Assembly: GCF_025947145.1 (NCBI RefSeq)
Contig: NZ_CP109999.1
Location: 1,984,001-2,048,000 of the forward strand
Direction of reading: 5' to 3'
Length of the DNA: 64,000 nt
From: Flavobacterium sp. N1994
GTDB taxonomy: Bacteria; Bacteroidota; Bacteroidia; Flavobacteriales; Flavobacteriaceae
This document shows, piece by piece, positions 36,009-44,558 of this stretch. The stretch's first letter is position 1. Every line of letters starts with the position of its first letter. Under the pieces are notes generated by a model. The model saw nothing but the letters and a program-made list of their open reading frames with translations. It did no database searches and was not told where the DNA came from. The translations under genes were made by a program, and so were the position numbers.

Positions 36009-36041
36009 ATTGTCATTCGGACAAAGGAGGAATCTCCACAA
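36009..36041. repeat. Fragment of a Bacteroidetes GTCATTC(C)GAC...GGAATCTCC repeat
   Basis: TTGTCATTCGGACAAAGGAG followed by GAATCTCCACAAGG resembles a short intergenic repeat I recall as very common in Bacteroidetes (GTCATTCCGACGAAGGAGGAATC). Only one copy is visible, so the assignment rests on memory. Confidence 0.4.
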
Positions 36042-36118
36042 GGATAATGAAATGCTTCATGCGTCAGCATCACAAAGTATGAAAGTTATCTTTTTCCTTG
36101 CTTCTTTCTTCTTTTCTC

Positions 36119-36454
36119 TTAACTTCCTTTTATTCTCAACAAAATCTCATTCTGAATCTTCAGCACTTTGTTTTCTTCTTGTAGCTGGGCTATTAGAGCG
36201 TCTTTCTCGGTAATCAAGGTTTTGTCATCACGTTTCGTTTCGGTGTAGGTTTCAGGAAGCAGGTTGGCAATATCTTTAAAAAAATTGTGTTTTGTGGCTT
36301 CGCAAATATTCCATAAAATATGGGTTCTGATGTTGGTGCTTCGGGTGTAATTTAAAATAGAAAGTCCGTTTCTTCCAATTTTTTCTCCCAATGCTGATTT
36401 TGATACCCGATTATTAGTGATATACTCTTGTAACATTTGTCCGGTGTCTAACAT
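36119..36454 (-). CDS. Small HTH/coiled-coil DNA-binding protein
   Basis: A 111-residue protein. The N-terminal helix-turn-helix-like region at about 12-60 (LQEYITNNRVSKSALGEKIG, then RNGLSILNYTRSTNIRT) resembles XRE-type repressors. The C-terminus at about 80-108 is a strong coiled coil with leucine spacing (LITEKDALIAQLQEENKVLK). It should dimerise through the zipper. It is transcribed away from a 21-bp tandem array, with the NYN-nuclease operon on the other side; autoregulation through the array is a plausible guess. No partner is adjacent. Confidence 0.75.
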   Translation of the reverse strand: MLDTGQMLQEYITNNRVSKSALGEKIGRNGLSILNYTRSTNIRTHILWNICEATKHNFFKDIANLLPETYTETKRDDKTLITEKDALIAQLQEENKVLKIQNEILLRIKGS

Positions 36455-36489
36455 AGTATGATGGTTTTTAAGAAATTATAGTATAAAAA

Positions 36490-36705
36490 TAATAAATTAT
36501 ATATAAATAGGTGATTCTATTATATAAATATGTCAATATAATACATAAATATGTATTTGTATTATACAAATATGACATTACATTATAAAAATATATCATT
36601 TCATTATATGTATATGACACAATACTAAATAAATATAACATTTTAATAAATTTATTTGTCATATAATGATATGTATATGAGGTATTATGACATAAATACT
36701 ATCTA
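36490..36705. repeat. Ten-unit degenerate 21-bp tandem array in an AT-rich intergenic region
   Basis: An AAATAT-like core recurs with an exact 21-base step, starting at 36505, 36526, 36547, 36568, 36589, 36610 (GTATAT), 36631, 36652 (degenerate), 36673 (GTATAT) and 36694. Consensus per unit is roughly ATTATAtAAATATGtCATT, with TGACA or TGTCA following the core in many units. 21 bases is two turns of DNA. The whole gap 36455-36885 has no gene; the far end (36706-36885) is AT-rich with no clear -7 element. Confidence 0.85.
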
Positions 36706-36885
36706 AGTTTTTTATGGTGTGGTTTTTGATAAAAATAAAGCGCATTGTGGATATAATTTTTTATGCATTTTCGTTTTACTTATAAAAAAGCAAAAACGGG
36801 CAAAAAAGATTGTGTAAACAAGTTTTTCTTTTTATTTTTCTGACAATGATTAGGTATAAAACAATAACTCATAAACTTTAGAAAC

Positions 36886-38010
36886 GTGCGTTTTATTATC
36901 CATAGAAATTTAAACACTAAGTCTTCCGGAGATTCCTATAATCTTGGAAAAATAATGCTCTATGCTTTGGGCGAAAAAATACATCTGTCAGGTATAAGCG
37001 AATATAATTATTTTATGCTTGAAGCACATGATAAGGAAGACAACGTACTATTTATGCTAAGTTATTTAATAAATAGTGTGGACGAAGAGGCAAAGCAACA
37101 GTATCGGGATGCGATGAAAAGCATAAAAGGGTATCAGCAAATAAAAAACAAAGATTCCAAAGTAATCATCCAGTATAATCTTCTAAAAAAAGCGATTCAT
37201 AATCATTTTGAAGTTGCCATAAACGAGTATTATCAATACTTAAATAAATCTTTTGATCTGGAACATTTCAAAGATTTGATAGAGTATGAACAAGTTAATT
37301 TTTATCATCTAAAGGATTTGGATAGCATTTACAATAATCCCAAAGTGACCCCATTAACAGCGGTTTTGTCATTACAACTGCCCGAAGAAGAAGGGGAATT
37401 TCCTATCCTTTTTTTGACGAATGAAGATATTGATAGTCAACCTAATTTAAAATTGAAAACCTTTTCGCCTAAATCGAAAGCTGCTGAAACATTGATCAAC
37501 AGCTATGTAACCGATGTATTTCAGTTTCCCTCAGTAGTTAGAGTTCCTGCTACCATGATGAAATCTTTGGCTTCTGAATTTTCAAAAAAAACGAAAGACA
37601 TTAAAGAAAAACTAAACCAATGGGCCAAACTATGTTTTGACAATCCTAACACCAACGAAGGGTTAACATTTTTTAGAGCGCAAGTACTACCGCTTATTGA
37701 AGAATATAAAAAGACAGCGCTAGACACTCAAGTGGGTAAAGAACTCATAAAGGTTAATTTGCCTGGTAACTTTGGGTTTTTACAATTTGGGGAAATGCCC
37801 GTTGAAAAAATTTGGGAACTAATGTTAGCCAATGACAACTGTACAGAAGAAGAATACCAAGAACTGTTGAAACTAAAAGAGACTCAGGCACCAAAGTATG
37901 ATGGCCGATGGCCTGTAGTTTTTTTTAGAGAAGAAGGCATCAAAGAAATTAAAAGAGAAGAAGAATTGGCAAAAATGCCCAGTACCAGAAAAACATTAGA
38001 TATCGATTAA
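36886..38010 (+). CDS. Protein of unknown function, first gene of the NYN-nuclease operon
   Basis: A 374-residue protein starting with GTG (MRFIIHRNLNTKSSGDSYNL). No signal peptide or membrane helix is seen. It is soluble and charged, with helical regions (YRDAMKSIKGYQQIKNKDSK; KTKDIKEKLNQWAKLCFDN) and a C-terminus rich in Lys/Glu. No motif is recognised, so no function is assigned. It sits 11 bases before the NYN-nuclease gene, so the two are co-transcribed and probably work together as antitoxin, substrate adaptor or regulator; nothing in the sequence settles which. Confidence 0.8.
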   Translation: MRFIIHRNLNTKSSGDSYNLGKIMLYALGEKIHLSGISEYNYFMLEAHDKEDNVLFMLSYLINSVDEEAKQQYRDAMKSIKGYQQIKNKDSKVIIQYNLLKKAIHNHFEVAINEYYQYLNKSFDLEHFKDLIEYEQVNFYHLKDLDSIYNNPKVTPLTAVLSLQLPEEEGEFPILFLTNEDIDSQPNLKLKTFSPKSKAAETLINSYVTDVFQFPSVVRVPATMMKSLASEFSKKTKDIKEKLNQWAKLCFDNPNTNEGLTFFRAQVLPLIEEYKKTALDTQVGKELIKVNLPGNFGFLQFGEMPVEKIWELMLANDNCTEEEYQELLKLKETQAPKYDGRWPVVFFREEGIKEIKREEELAKMPSTRKTLDID

Positions 38011-38021
38011 ACTTATAATTT

Positions 38022-39392
38022 ATGAAAACACAAAACTTACAGTATGTTACCGCCGATTTGTCGCTAATAGCAAACACTATCGAAATCAAAGCCATAGATG
38101 ATTTTTGTCAACTAATAGAAAAGCATCATGTTAGAGAAGTGTTTTTGGATAGTAATCTAGACAACTTTGCCATTGCTTACCATAATTTTTTGCTAGCTAT
38201 ACCCAGAAAAGAATTTAAAACGCTAGACGATTATCGCAACGCCGCCATTTATAATTTTGAGCGGGCCAGTGACTATTATGAGGCACAATTACTCAACATC
38301 AAAACCTATGAAAATTTCGAATTATTGAAAACTAGTGGCGTTCAAGATCCCGAACTTTACAAAACTATGGATAGTAAAAAATTCATGGAGGGCTACCAGC
38401 AAGTAGTTGCTTATCTTGATCAAATTCAGGACAAGTCACACTCATTTAAAAATCCTTATGAACTCTATACTTTTGCCACTGAAAATCAATTTGAAAACTT
38501 TGACCAATTTTTTAATGCTTTTCAAAAAGGATTTACGAATTTACACGAATTTGAAATAGCTAAAGAGCGAGGATTTACAGTAGCATCTGAATACAAAGAG
38601 GCGATGAATAATGGTTTTAGAGATTTTGAAATCTATAAAGAAGCCCAAGATATGGGTATTACAACCATTGATGAATATGAACAAAAGTTTCATTTAGAAA
38701 ATAATGATGAGAACTGTATCCACGACCAAAAAGTACTGCTATTATTATTGAGTAAAATTGATCAAGGCAAAAAAGTGGGGCTAAACAAATTAAAAACGCT
38801 CTTTGAAGAAGAATTAAAAGCCTATCAAAATCAAGAAAAAAAGTTACCTTCTTGGTTTACAACTACACTAAATGATACTGAATCATTAATAGCGTTTTTA
38901 ACCAAAAATGAAAAAGCCATCAAACTAGGAGATTATGATGCCGACGGAGAATACTTTGAAATAAAACCATTAAATGACAGGAATGTAGTAATAGATGCTA
39001 GCAATGTAGCCCACAACAGTCAAGGCAATAAGGATAGTAAACCCACTATACAAAACATTATAACGATGGTTAAATTCTTGAAGACAAAAGGCTTTACAGA
39101 TATTGTTGTTATTGCCGATGCCTCTTTAAGACACAAAGTGACCGATAAAGAAAAGCTGGAAGAACTAGAAAAAGAAGCCACATATTTCGTTGCTCCTGCC
39201 GAAACTTCTGCAGATACTTTTCTGCTTTCTATGGTCAAATCAAAACACTGTTTGTTAATTAGTAATGACACTTTTAGAGAGTATAAAGTAAAAGACTCTT
39301 GGCTGGCAGCCAATATTGATTATTTCAGATTAACGTTTATAATTACTCCAGAGGGAGTGATTATGCCCGAATTAGAAAAACAAAAAAAGTAA
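38022..39392 (+). CDS. Protein with 14-residue repeats and C-terminal NYN/PIN-type nuclease domain
   Basis: A 456-residue protein. Residues 157-222 hold about four and a half 14-residue repeats of the form F-x5-(F/Y)-x2-A-x3-G (FTNLHEFEIAKERG, FTVASEYKEAMNNG, FRDFEIYKEAQDMG). The C-terminal domain from about 320 matches Regnase/NYN RNases: VVIDASNVAH, then VVIADASL, AETSADTFLL and CLLISNDTFREY. The acidic residues Asp325, Asp366, Asp398 and Asp416 fit a PIN-fold metal site. The predicted role is RNA cleavage. Partner and trigger are unknown. It is the second gene of a two-gene operon. Confidence 0.8.
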   Translation: MKTQNLQYVTADLSLIANTIEIKAIDDFCQLIEKHHVREVFLDSNLDNFAIAYHNFLLAIPRKEFKTLDDYRNAAIYNFERASDYYEAQLLNIKTYENFELLKTSGVQDPELYKTMDSKKFMEGYQQVVAYLDQIQDKSHSFKNPYELYTFATENQFENFDQFFNAFQKGFTNLHEFEIAKERGFTVASEYKEAMNNGFRDFEIYKEAQDMGITTIDEYEQKFHLENNDENCIHDQKVLLLLLSKIDQGKKVGLNKLKTLFEEELKAYQNQEKKLPSWFTTTLNDTESLIAFLTKNEKAIKLGDYDADGEYFEIKPLNDRNVVIDASNVAHNSQGNKDSKPTIQNIITMVKFLKTKGFTDIVVIADASLRHKVTDKEKLEELEKEATYFVAPAETSADTFLLSMVKSKHCLLISNDTFREYKVKDSWLAANIDYFRLTFIITPEGVIMPELEKQKK

Positions 39393-39436
39393 CTTGTGAC
39401 TAACACAATTCGTGACTTCTGAATTCATTCGATTCT

Positions 39437-39466
39437 TTGTGGTTAAATAACTTAACCCTACTTTTG
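39437..39466 (+). promoter_or_regulatory. Promoter of the alpha/beta hydrolase gene
   Basis: TTG (39437-39439), 19 bases, then TACTTTTG (39459-39466), a full consensus match. The ATG follows 5 bases after the -7 element, so the message should be leaderless or nearly so. Confidence 0.8.
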
Positions 39467-39471
39467 TAATC

Positions 39472-40254
39472 ATGGAAGCCTTGTTATACAAAAACACTAA
39501 AATCTCCTATACCGACGAAGGTAAAGGCACCGCTGTGGTGTTATTGCACGGTTTCCTAGAAAACAAAACCATGTGGAAGGCATTTGTACCCGAATTATCC
39601 AAAAAACATCGTGTTATCACTATTGATTTGTTAGGCCATGGCGAAACAGAGTGCCTAGGTTACGTGCACCTGATGGAAGACCAAGCGGATATGCTTCATG
39701 CTTTATTGATGCATCTTAAAATTAGAAAAGCGGTTTTAGTAGGGCATTCAATGGGAGGTTATGTGGCTTTGGCTTTCGCCGAATTACACCCTGAATATAT
39801 GAAAGGATTGTTTCTTTTGAATTCTACTTCCCGCTCGGATAGTGACGAACGTAAAATCAATCGCGACCGAGCTATCGTTTGTGTGAAACAAGATTATACC
39901 AACTTCGTACGCATGTCTATTACCAATCTCTTCAGCGAAGACAATCGAGAAATATTGGCAAAGGAAATTGAAAAAGTAAAAAAAGAAGCACTCAAAACTC
40001 CGTTACAAGGTATTGTAGCTGCTCTAGAAGGGATGAAAATTCGAAAAGACCGTGAAGTCCTGCTGCATTTTGCGCCATATCCTATTCAGTTAGTGCTTGG
40101 AAAGAAAGACGGTGTCCTTGTTTACGAAGACAACATCGACCAAATAGAAGACACGAAAGTAGCCTTAACCACATTTCCTGACGGACACATGTCGCATATT
40201 GAAAATGAAAAAGCATTATTGAAAGTGTTACTAGATTTTTTGAAGAAGGTTTAG
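39472..40254 (+). CDS. Alpha/beta hydrolase
   Basis: A 260-residue cytoplasmic alpha/beta-hydrolase fold enzyme. The oxyanion motif is LLHGFLENK near residue 24. The nucleophile Ser93 is in VGHSMGGYV, and His is in DGHMSHIE near 242; an Asp between completes the triad. The overall shape matches the esterase/MenH-like branch, but the substrate cannot be assigned. It is preceded by a strong promoter without a leader, and its 3' end overlaps the convergent AddB-like gene by 4 bases. Confidence 0.88.
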   Translation: MEALLYKNTKISYTDEGKGTAVVLLHGFLENKTMWKAFVPELSKKHRVITIDLLGHGETECLGYVHLMEDQADMLHALLMHLKIRKAVLVGHSMGGYVALAFAELHPEYMKGLFLLNSTSRSDSDERKINRDRAIVCVKQDYTNFVRMSITNLFSEDNREILAKEIEKVKKEALKTPLQGIVAALEGMKIRKDREVLLHFAPYPIQLVLGKKDGVLVYEDNIDQIEDTKVALTTFPDGHMSHIENEKALLKVLLDFLKKV

Positions 40255-43010
40255 TTTAGCTTTTCCTCAAATGGAATTTCTATATTCAGAATTTCTTGAA
40301 GTAAAATAACTATTTGTTCCAAATAATCATTCATGATCTCAGGAGTAACGACTTCTATAGCCTCTTTATCTTGTTTAAAATTGAAAGGCAAGAATCCTGA
40401 TTTTAAGTTTTTAAACGAAATGATTCCGGCTTCTATTTCTAGTCCTTTGGCTTGTTCTTCAAACATAAAAGCATATGCTAACACCTGAATGATTTTGTCG
40501 TTTTTGATGTCTTCGGTCAAACCGTTCCAATCTTTTAAAGTAACACTTAGTTTATCTACTTTTCCTGTCTTGTAATCAATAATTCTGATTTTGCCGTTTC
40601 GCTTTTCAATTCGGTCCACATTTCCTTTAATCAGCACAGGAAAAGGCAAACGAGGGTCTTCTAGGGTTCTTTCAAAGGTTTCTTCTAAGGCTATGATCTG
40701 AACTTCATCTCCCTTTTCAAGAGCTTCTTGTTCGAGTTTTAGGAAATTGGACACATTTCTTTTAGCTACTTCATAAGCCAATAAGTTTCGTCCTTTTTTG
40801 ATTTCTCCTTCTTTGTAGACCAGCTTGAATTGGTTCAACACCTCATCATCTATCTTTTGAAAACAACTTTTAATATCATCGACGGTTAACAATCTTCCAA
40901 TGAAAGGTTTATACAGCTCCTCCAAAGCCCCGTGAATAATCGTTCCCAAAGTATTCACAGCTATGTTTTCTTCGACCTCATCTGTTTCCGAAATACGCAA
41001 AATCCTTTGAAAATAAAACTGTATCGGATTTCTAATATATGTGGTCAACGAAGATGGTGAAAATCCTTTTTCCGCTATTTCTCTTAAACGTGTCAATACA
41101 CTTTCTGTTTTAGGAACCACAATAGGTAGGTGTGCAATATTGGGCACATTAGCATTGTAGTATTGAAAGGTCAGATTGTGATTAGTTTGTTTTTCTACCT
41201 CCAATTGTGTAATGAAACGACTCTTTTCACCCGCATCAAATCCTTCGCTATCCGAATTGTAAATCAGATAAATATTTTTGGCGCGTTGTAACAAATGGTA
41301 AAAGTGATAGGTATAAATGGCGTCCTTTTCTTTGAAAGTTGGCAATCCATATTCGCGTTTTACATCATACGGGATAAAGGAATTAGTGCTTTTCCCTGCT
41401 GGAAATTTCCCTTCATTTACCGAGGTGATAATCACCGTTTCAAAATCGAGTACACGGCTTTCAAGCACTCCCATGATTTGCAAACCGGTTAGTGGTTCTC
41501 CTTCAAAAGAAACTTCGGCTACATCAATCACTTGCTTATAGATGGCTTGGAGCGTTTTAATATCATCAATTTTTTGGTGTTCTGAGAAATACGAAATCAT
41601 TTTATTAATGACTTTAAACACTGAATATACAAAGGCATTGGTAATCTTTTCTTCTTCATTGTCATAACTCAGATTTCCTTTGACTTTAAGCAGAATTTGC
41701 GAAAGATTTTCTAAGACATTTACAGAAGTAGTATCCCATTTTTGAAATAACAATTGAAACAATTCATTGTTTTCGGGATGCAATTCTTCTAGTTTCTTAT
41801 GGGTAATGAAAGTGTAATTGTTTTTGTTAATTCGGGTAACCAATTCCCAACAATTGACGTAAGGTTCAATCAACGGATGCGTCAATATATCCAACACATC
41901 TTTGTAATACATCACATAATTGTTGGCATTTCTTGACAACGCATTAGTATGCAATTTGAAGAGTTTGCTAATCAATAATTGGGCAGGATTATTTTTGCTT
42001 GAGAATCCCATAGTAATATTCAAGGCATCCACACTTGCGGGTAATGAATGTAAAATAGGCAACAACAGACTTTCTTCGCCAAGAACCAAAGCCACGTTCT
42101 GAAGATTAGCATCAGATGCTAAAGTGTGCTTTTCAATAATACTTCCGGCTATTTTGGCTTGACCAATAGATTTGGAAGTAGCGATAACATGAATGTTCTT
42201 TTCTTCCTTAAAATTGTTTACAATCCATTCATAAGGATGTGTTTTATAATGAATCCATTCTGATTTAAACTTCCGTTGAAACAATCCTGCGTCGTGAAAA
42301 GAATCATGAAGTAACGATTCATCAATATCCCAATAGATTTTGGCCACATCTAAAGCTAAAAGGTGTTGGATAATCTTTTCTTCTGCTTGGTTAAGTGCAT
42401 TGAATCCCGCAAAAATAAAGTGCTGGGAATTATTTTCCGAAAAATGGTCAAGGTTTCCAACGGCTTCACGATAAATCAATCCTTGATAACCAACTCCTTT
42501 ATTGAGGAGAGAATCGTAAAGTGCATGATAATAGGTTGGGAGTTTTTTCCAGAACGCTAAATAGTTTTCTATAAGATCCGTTCGTTTGTCTATATCCACC
42601 GACCAATGTTCTATTTCCTTAATATTTTCAAGGTATTTTAGAATATCATTGGGATTTAAAAGATATCGGTCTATTTCGTTGAAATCTTGTAGTAATGTCT
42701 TGGCCCAATTGGCAAAAGTTTCAAAAGAATCAGGCTCTTCATTTTGGGTTATCTCAAGATAGACTTCATAAAAATCGAATAATAGTTCAACACTATCTAT
42801 AGAACGAATCCCAGCAATGTCTTGAATAAAGTCTTCAATGCTTATGATTTCAGGGGCAAAAACATTCTTTGAAATTAATGTCTTTAAGGCATCTAGCAGA
42901 AATACTTTGGCTCTTTTATTGGGAAGAACAATCGTCAATTCTGAAAAATTATCAGAATGCAATTTTATAATTTCTTGAGCTAGTTGATGTAGAAAAGTGG
43001 ATTTTGACAT
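40251..43010 (-). CDS. AddB-like PD-(D/E)XK nuclease with degenerate helicase domain
   Basis: A 919-residue protein. The N-terminal segment resembles an inactivated UvrD-type helicase: LTIVLPNKRAKVFLLDAL stands where a Walker A motif would be, without the GKT. The C-terminal nuclease carries GNVDRIEKR and RIIDYKTGKVDKLS. It should pair with the AddA-like helicase-nuclease at 45775-48915 to process double-strand breaks in recombination. Unlike AddB of Firmicutes it has only two cysteines (in YVNCWEL and IKSCFQK), so the four-Cys iron-sulfur cluster is absent. Confidence 0.88.
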   Translation of the reverse strand: MSKSTFLHQLAQEIIKLHSDNFSELTIVLPNKRAKVFLLDALKTLISKNVFAPEIISIEDFIQDIAGIRSIDSVELLFDFYEVYLEITQNEEPDSFETFANWAKTLLQDFNEIDRYLLNPNDILKYLENIKEIEHWSVDIDKRTDLIENYLAFWKKLPTYYHALYDSLLNKGVGYQGLIYREAVGNLDHFSENNSQHFIFAGFNALNQAEEKIIQHLLALDVAKIYWDIDESLLHDSFHDAGLFQRKFKSEWIHYKTHPYEWIVNNFKEEKNIHVIATSKSIGQAKIAGSIIEKHTLASDANLQNVALVLGEESLLLPILHSLPASVDALNITMGFSSKNNPAQLLISKLFKLHTNALSRNANNYVMYYKDVLDILTHPLIEPYVNCWELVTRINKNNYTFITHKKLEELHPENNELFQLLFQKWDTTSVNVLENLSQILLKVKGNLSYDNEEEKITNAFVYSVFKVINKMISYFSEHQKIDDIKTLQAIYKQVIDVAEVSFEGEPLTGLQIMGVLESRVLDFETVIITSVNEGKFPAGKSTNSFIPYDVKREYGLPTFKEKDAIYTYHFYHLLQRAKNIYLIYNSDSEGFDAGEKSRFITQLEVEKQTNHNLTFQYYNANVPNIAHLPIVVPKTESVLTRLREIAEKGFSPSSLTTYIRNPIQFYFQRILRISETDEVEENIAVNTLGTIIHGALEELYKPFIGRLLTVDDIKSCFQKIDDEVLNQFKLVYKEGEIKKGRNLLAYEVAKRNVSNFLKLEQEALEKGDEVQIIALEETFERTLEDPRLPFPVLIKGNVDRIEKRNGKIRIIDYKTGKVDKLSVTLKDWNGLTEDIKNDKIIQVLAYAFMFEEQAKGLEIEAGIISFKNLKSGFLPFNFKQDKEAIEVVTPEIMNDYLEQIVILLQEILNIEIPFEEKLN

Positions 43011-43021
43011 TCTATAAAAAT

Positions 43022-43053
43022 AAAAAAACGCCCCGAATATCGGAGCGTTTTCT
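43022..43053. terminator. Terminator of the OmpA-like gene
   Basis: A stem AAAACGCcCCGA / TCGGaGCGTTTT around an ATA loop is flanked by A and T runs on both strands. It separates the OmpA-like gene from the AddB-like gene. Confidence 0.75.
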
Positions 43054-43072
43054 TAAAATATTTTAAAGGAAA

Positions 43073-44467
43073 TTATTTTACTAATTTCACTTCTACTCTT
43101 CTGTTATTAGCTTTACCAGCTTTAGTTTTATTAGTATCGATTGGTTTAGATTCACCGAAACCAACTGAAGATAATCTTGAAGTTGCAATACCGTTTTCGA
43201 TTAAGTAATTTTTAACCGCAGCAGCTCTGTCTTCAGATAATTTTTGGTTAGTAGCATCTTTACCATCGCTATCTGTGTGACCTTCGATAGAGAAGTTTGA
43301 AGATGGGTACTCTTTCAAGATAGCAACAATAGCTTGTAATACTGGGTAAGTTTGTTGTTTAAATGAAGCTTTTGCAGTATCAAACAAGATTGTTTTAGCA
43401 TAGTCATTTAATCTTTTTACTACCTCATCAGATACTTCTGGACAACCATTATTAGCTACAGTTCCTGCAACATCTGGACATTTGTCATCTTTATCTAAAA
43501 CTTTATCTCCATCTCTATCTGGCCAAGGACAACCACCGTTTTCTTTTGGACCTTTAACATCTGGACATTTGTCTGATTTGTCAGTAACACCGTCACCGTC
43601 AGCATCTGGACATCCACCTAAAGATTTTAAACCAGCAACATCTGGACAAGCGTCATCTTTGTCAGCAATTCCATCTCCATCAGTATCAGGACAACCATTG
43701 AATTCAGCTGGACCAGCAACATCTGGACAAGCATCATCTTTATCAGCAATTCCGTCAGCATCTGTGTCAGGACAACCATTAAATTGTTTTAAACCTGCAA
43801 CATCTGGACATGCATCATCTTTATCATAAATTCCGTCTCCGTCTGTATCTTTCCCTCCAAATTTGAATGTAATCCCTGCAAAATGTTGCATGTGAGATGG
43901 CATATCTTCACGAACATCTTCGTATGATTGTTTGTAAGTTGAACGCCAAGACAAACCTACAGTTTCAGTAAACCAGTAAGTTAAACCTAAACCTCCGTTT
44001 AATGTTCCTGCATGTAAATCATCACCTAGCCAAGTATAACCTCCACCAATATGAATAGATGGGTCAATCGTTTTAGATTTGATTAAGCTCATTAAACTAT
44101 AGTTAATAACTGCATCTACAGCATAATAATTTAAATCTCCTGGATTAACTACTGTATATGGACCATCAGCAACTCTTGGTAATACATACTTAGAAATTTT
44201 GTTAACAGAACCTGTAACTCCAAAAGAAAAATTACTTCCAACGTATTTAGATACGTTTAAATAAGAGACAGAAGAAATCATATTCCAATTGTCTTTTGCA
44301 TTAAAAAACTGAGATAATTGATCCTCTAATTTAGAAGCAGCACTTACTCTTGTATCTACTGCGTTAGCCCCAAACGATATCGCCCAAGGGTTGTTACTGT
44401 CTTGAGCCTGTGAGCTGAATCCAGCTAACATTACCAAAGCAACGAATAATTTGTTAAGATGTTTCAT
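43073..44467 (-). CDS. OmpA-family outer-membrane protein with thrombospondin type-3 repeats
   Basis: The ATG at 44467 ([22 protein letters not shown]) is chosen because it starts a good signal peptide. A beta-barrel of about 190 residues is followed by five calcium-binding TSP3 repeats ([19 protein letters not shown] and variants) and a C-terminal OmpA domain that binds peptidoglycan ([30 protein letters not shown]). The cysteines pair within repeats. This architecture is common for major outer-membrane proteins of flavobacteria, giving cell-wall attachment. It is likely highly expressed. Confidence 0.95.
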   Translation of the reverse strand: MKHLNKLFVALVMLAGFSSQAQDSNNPWAISFGANAVDTRVSAASKLEDQLSQFFNAKDNWNMISSVSYLNVSKYVGSNFSFGVTGSVNKISKYVLPRVADGPYTVVNPGDLNYYAVDAVINYSLMSLIKSKTIDPSIHIGGGYTWLGDDLHAGTLNGGLGLTYWFTETVGLSWRSTYKQSYEDVREDMPSHMQHFAGITFKFGGKDTDGDGIYDKDDACPDVAGLKQFNGCPDTDADGIADKDDACPDVAGPAEFNGCPDTDGDGIADKDDACPDVAGLKSLGGCPDADGDGVTDKSDKCPDVKGPKENGGCPWPDRDGDKVLDKDDKCPDVAGTVANNGCPEVSDEVVKRLNDYAKTILFDTAKASFKQQTYPVLQAIVAILKEYPSSNFSIEGHTDSDGKDATNQKLSEDRAAAVKNYLIENGIATSRLSSVGFGESKPIDTNKTKAGKANNRRVEVKLVK

Positions 44468-44558
44468 ACTTAATTTGATTAGATTATAAATGGTTATAAT
44501 GGGCAAAAGTAATACCTATTAATATAATATCAAAATGTTATTGTTAAAATATGGTTAA

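Noticed and set aside
36468..36662. Minus-strand 64-residue frame rich in Tyr/Ile/Asn with a 7-residue period
   Set aside because: The period is only the 21-bp DNA repeat translated; the composition is AT-driven and there is no support for a protein.
36490..36705. CRISPR array from the 21-bp repeats
   Set aside because: Units are directly adjacent without spacers and are degenerate.
43482..43829. Long plus-strand frame opposite the OmpA-like gene
   Set aside because: It mirrors the TSP3 repeats, whose periodic codons keep the antisense frame open.
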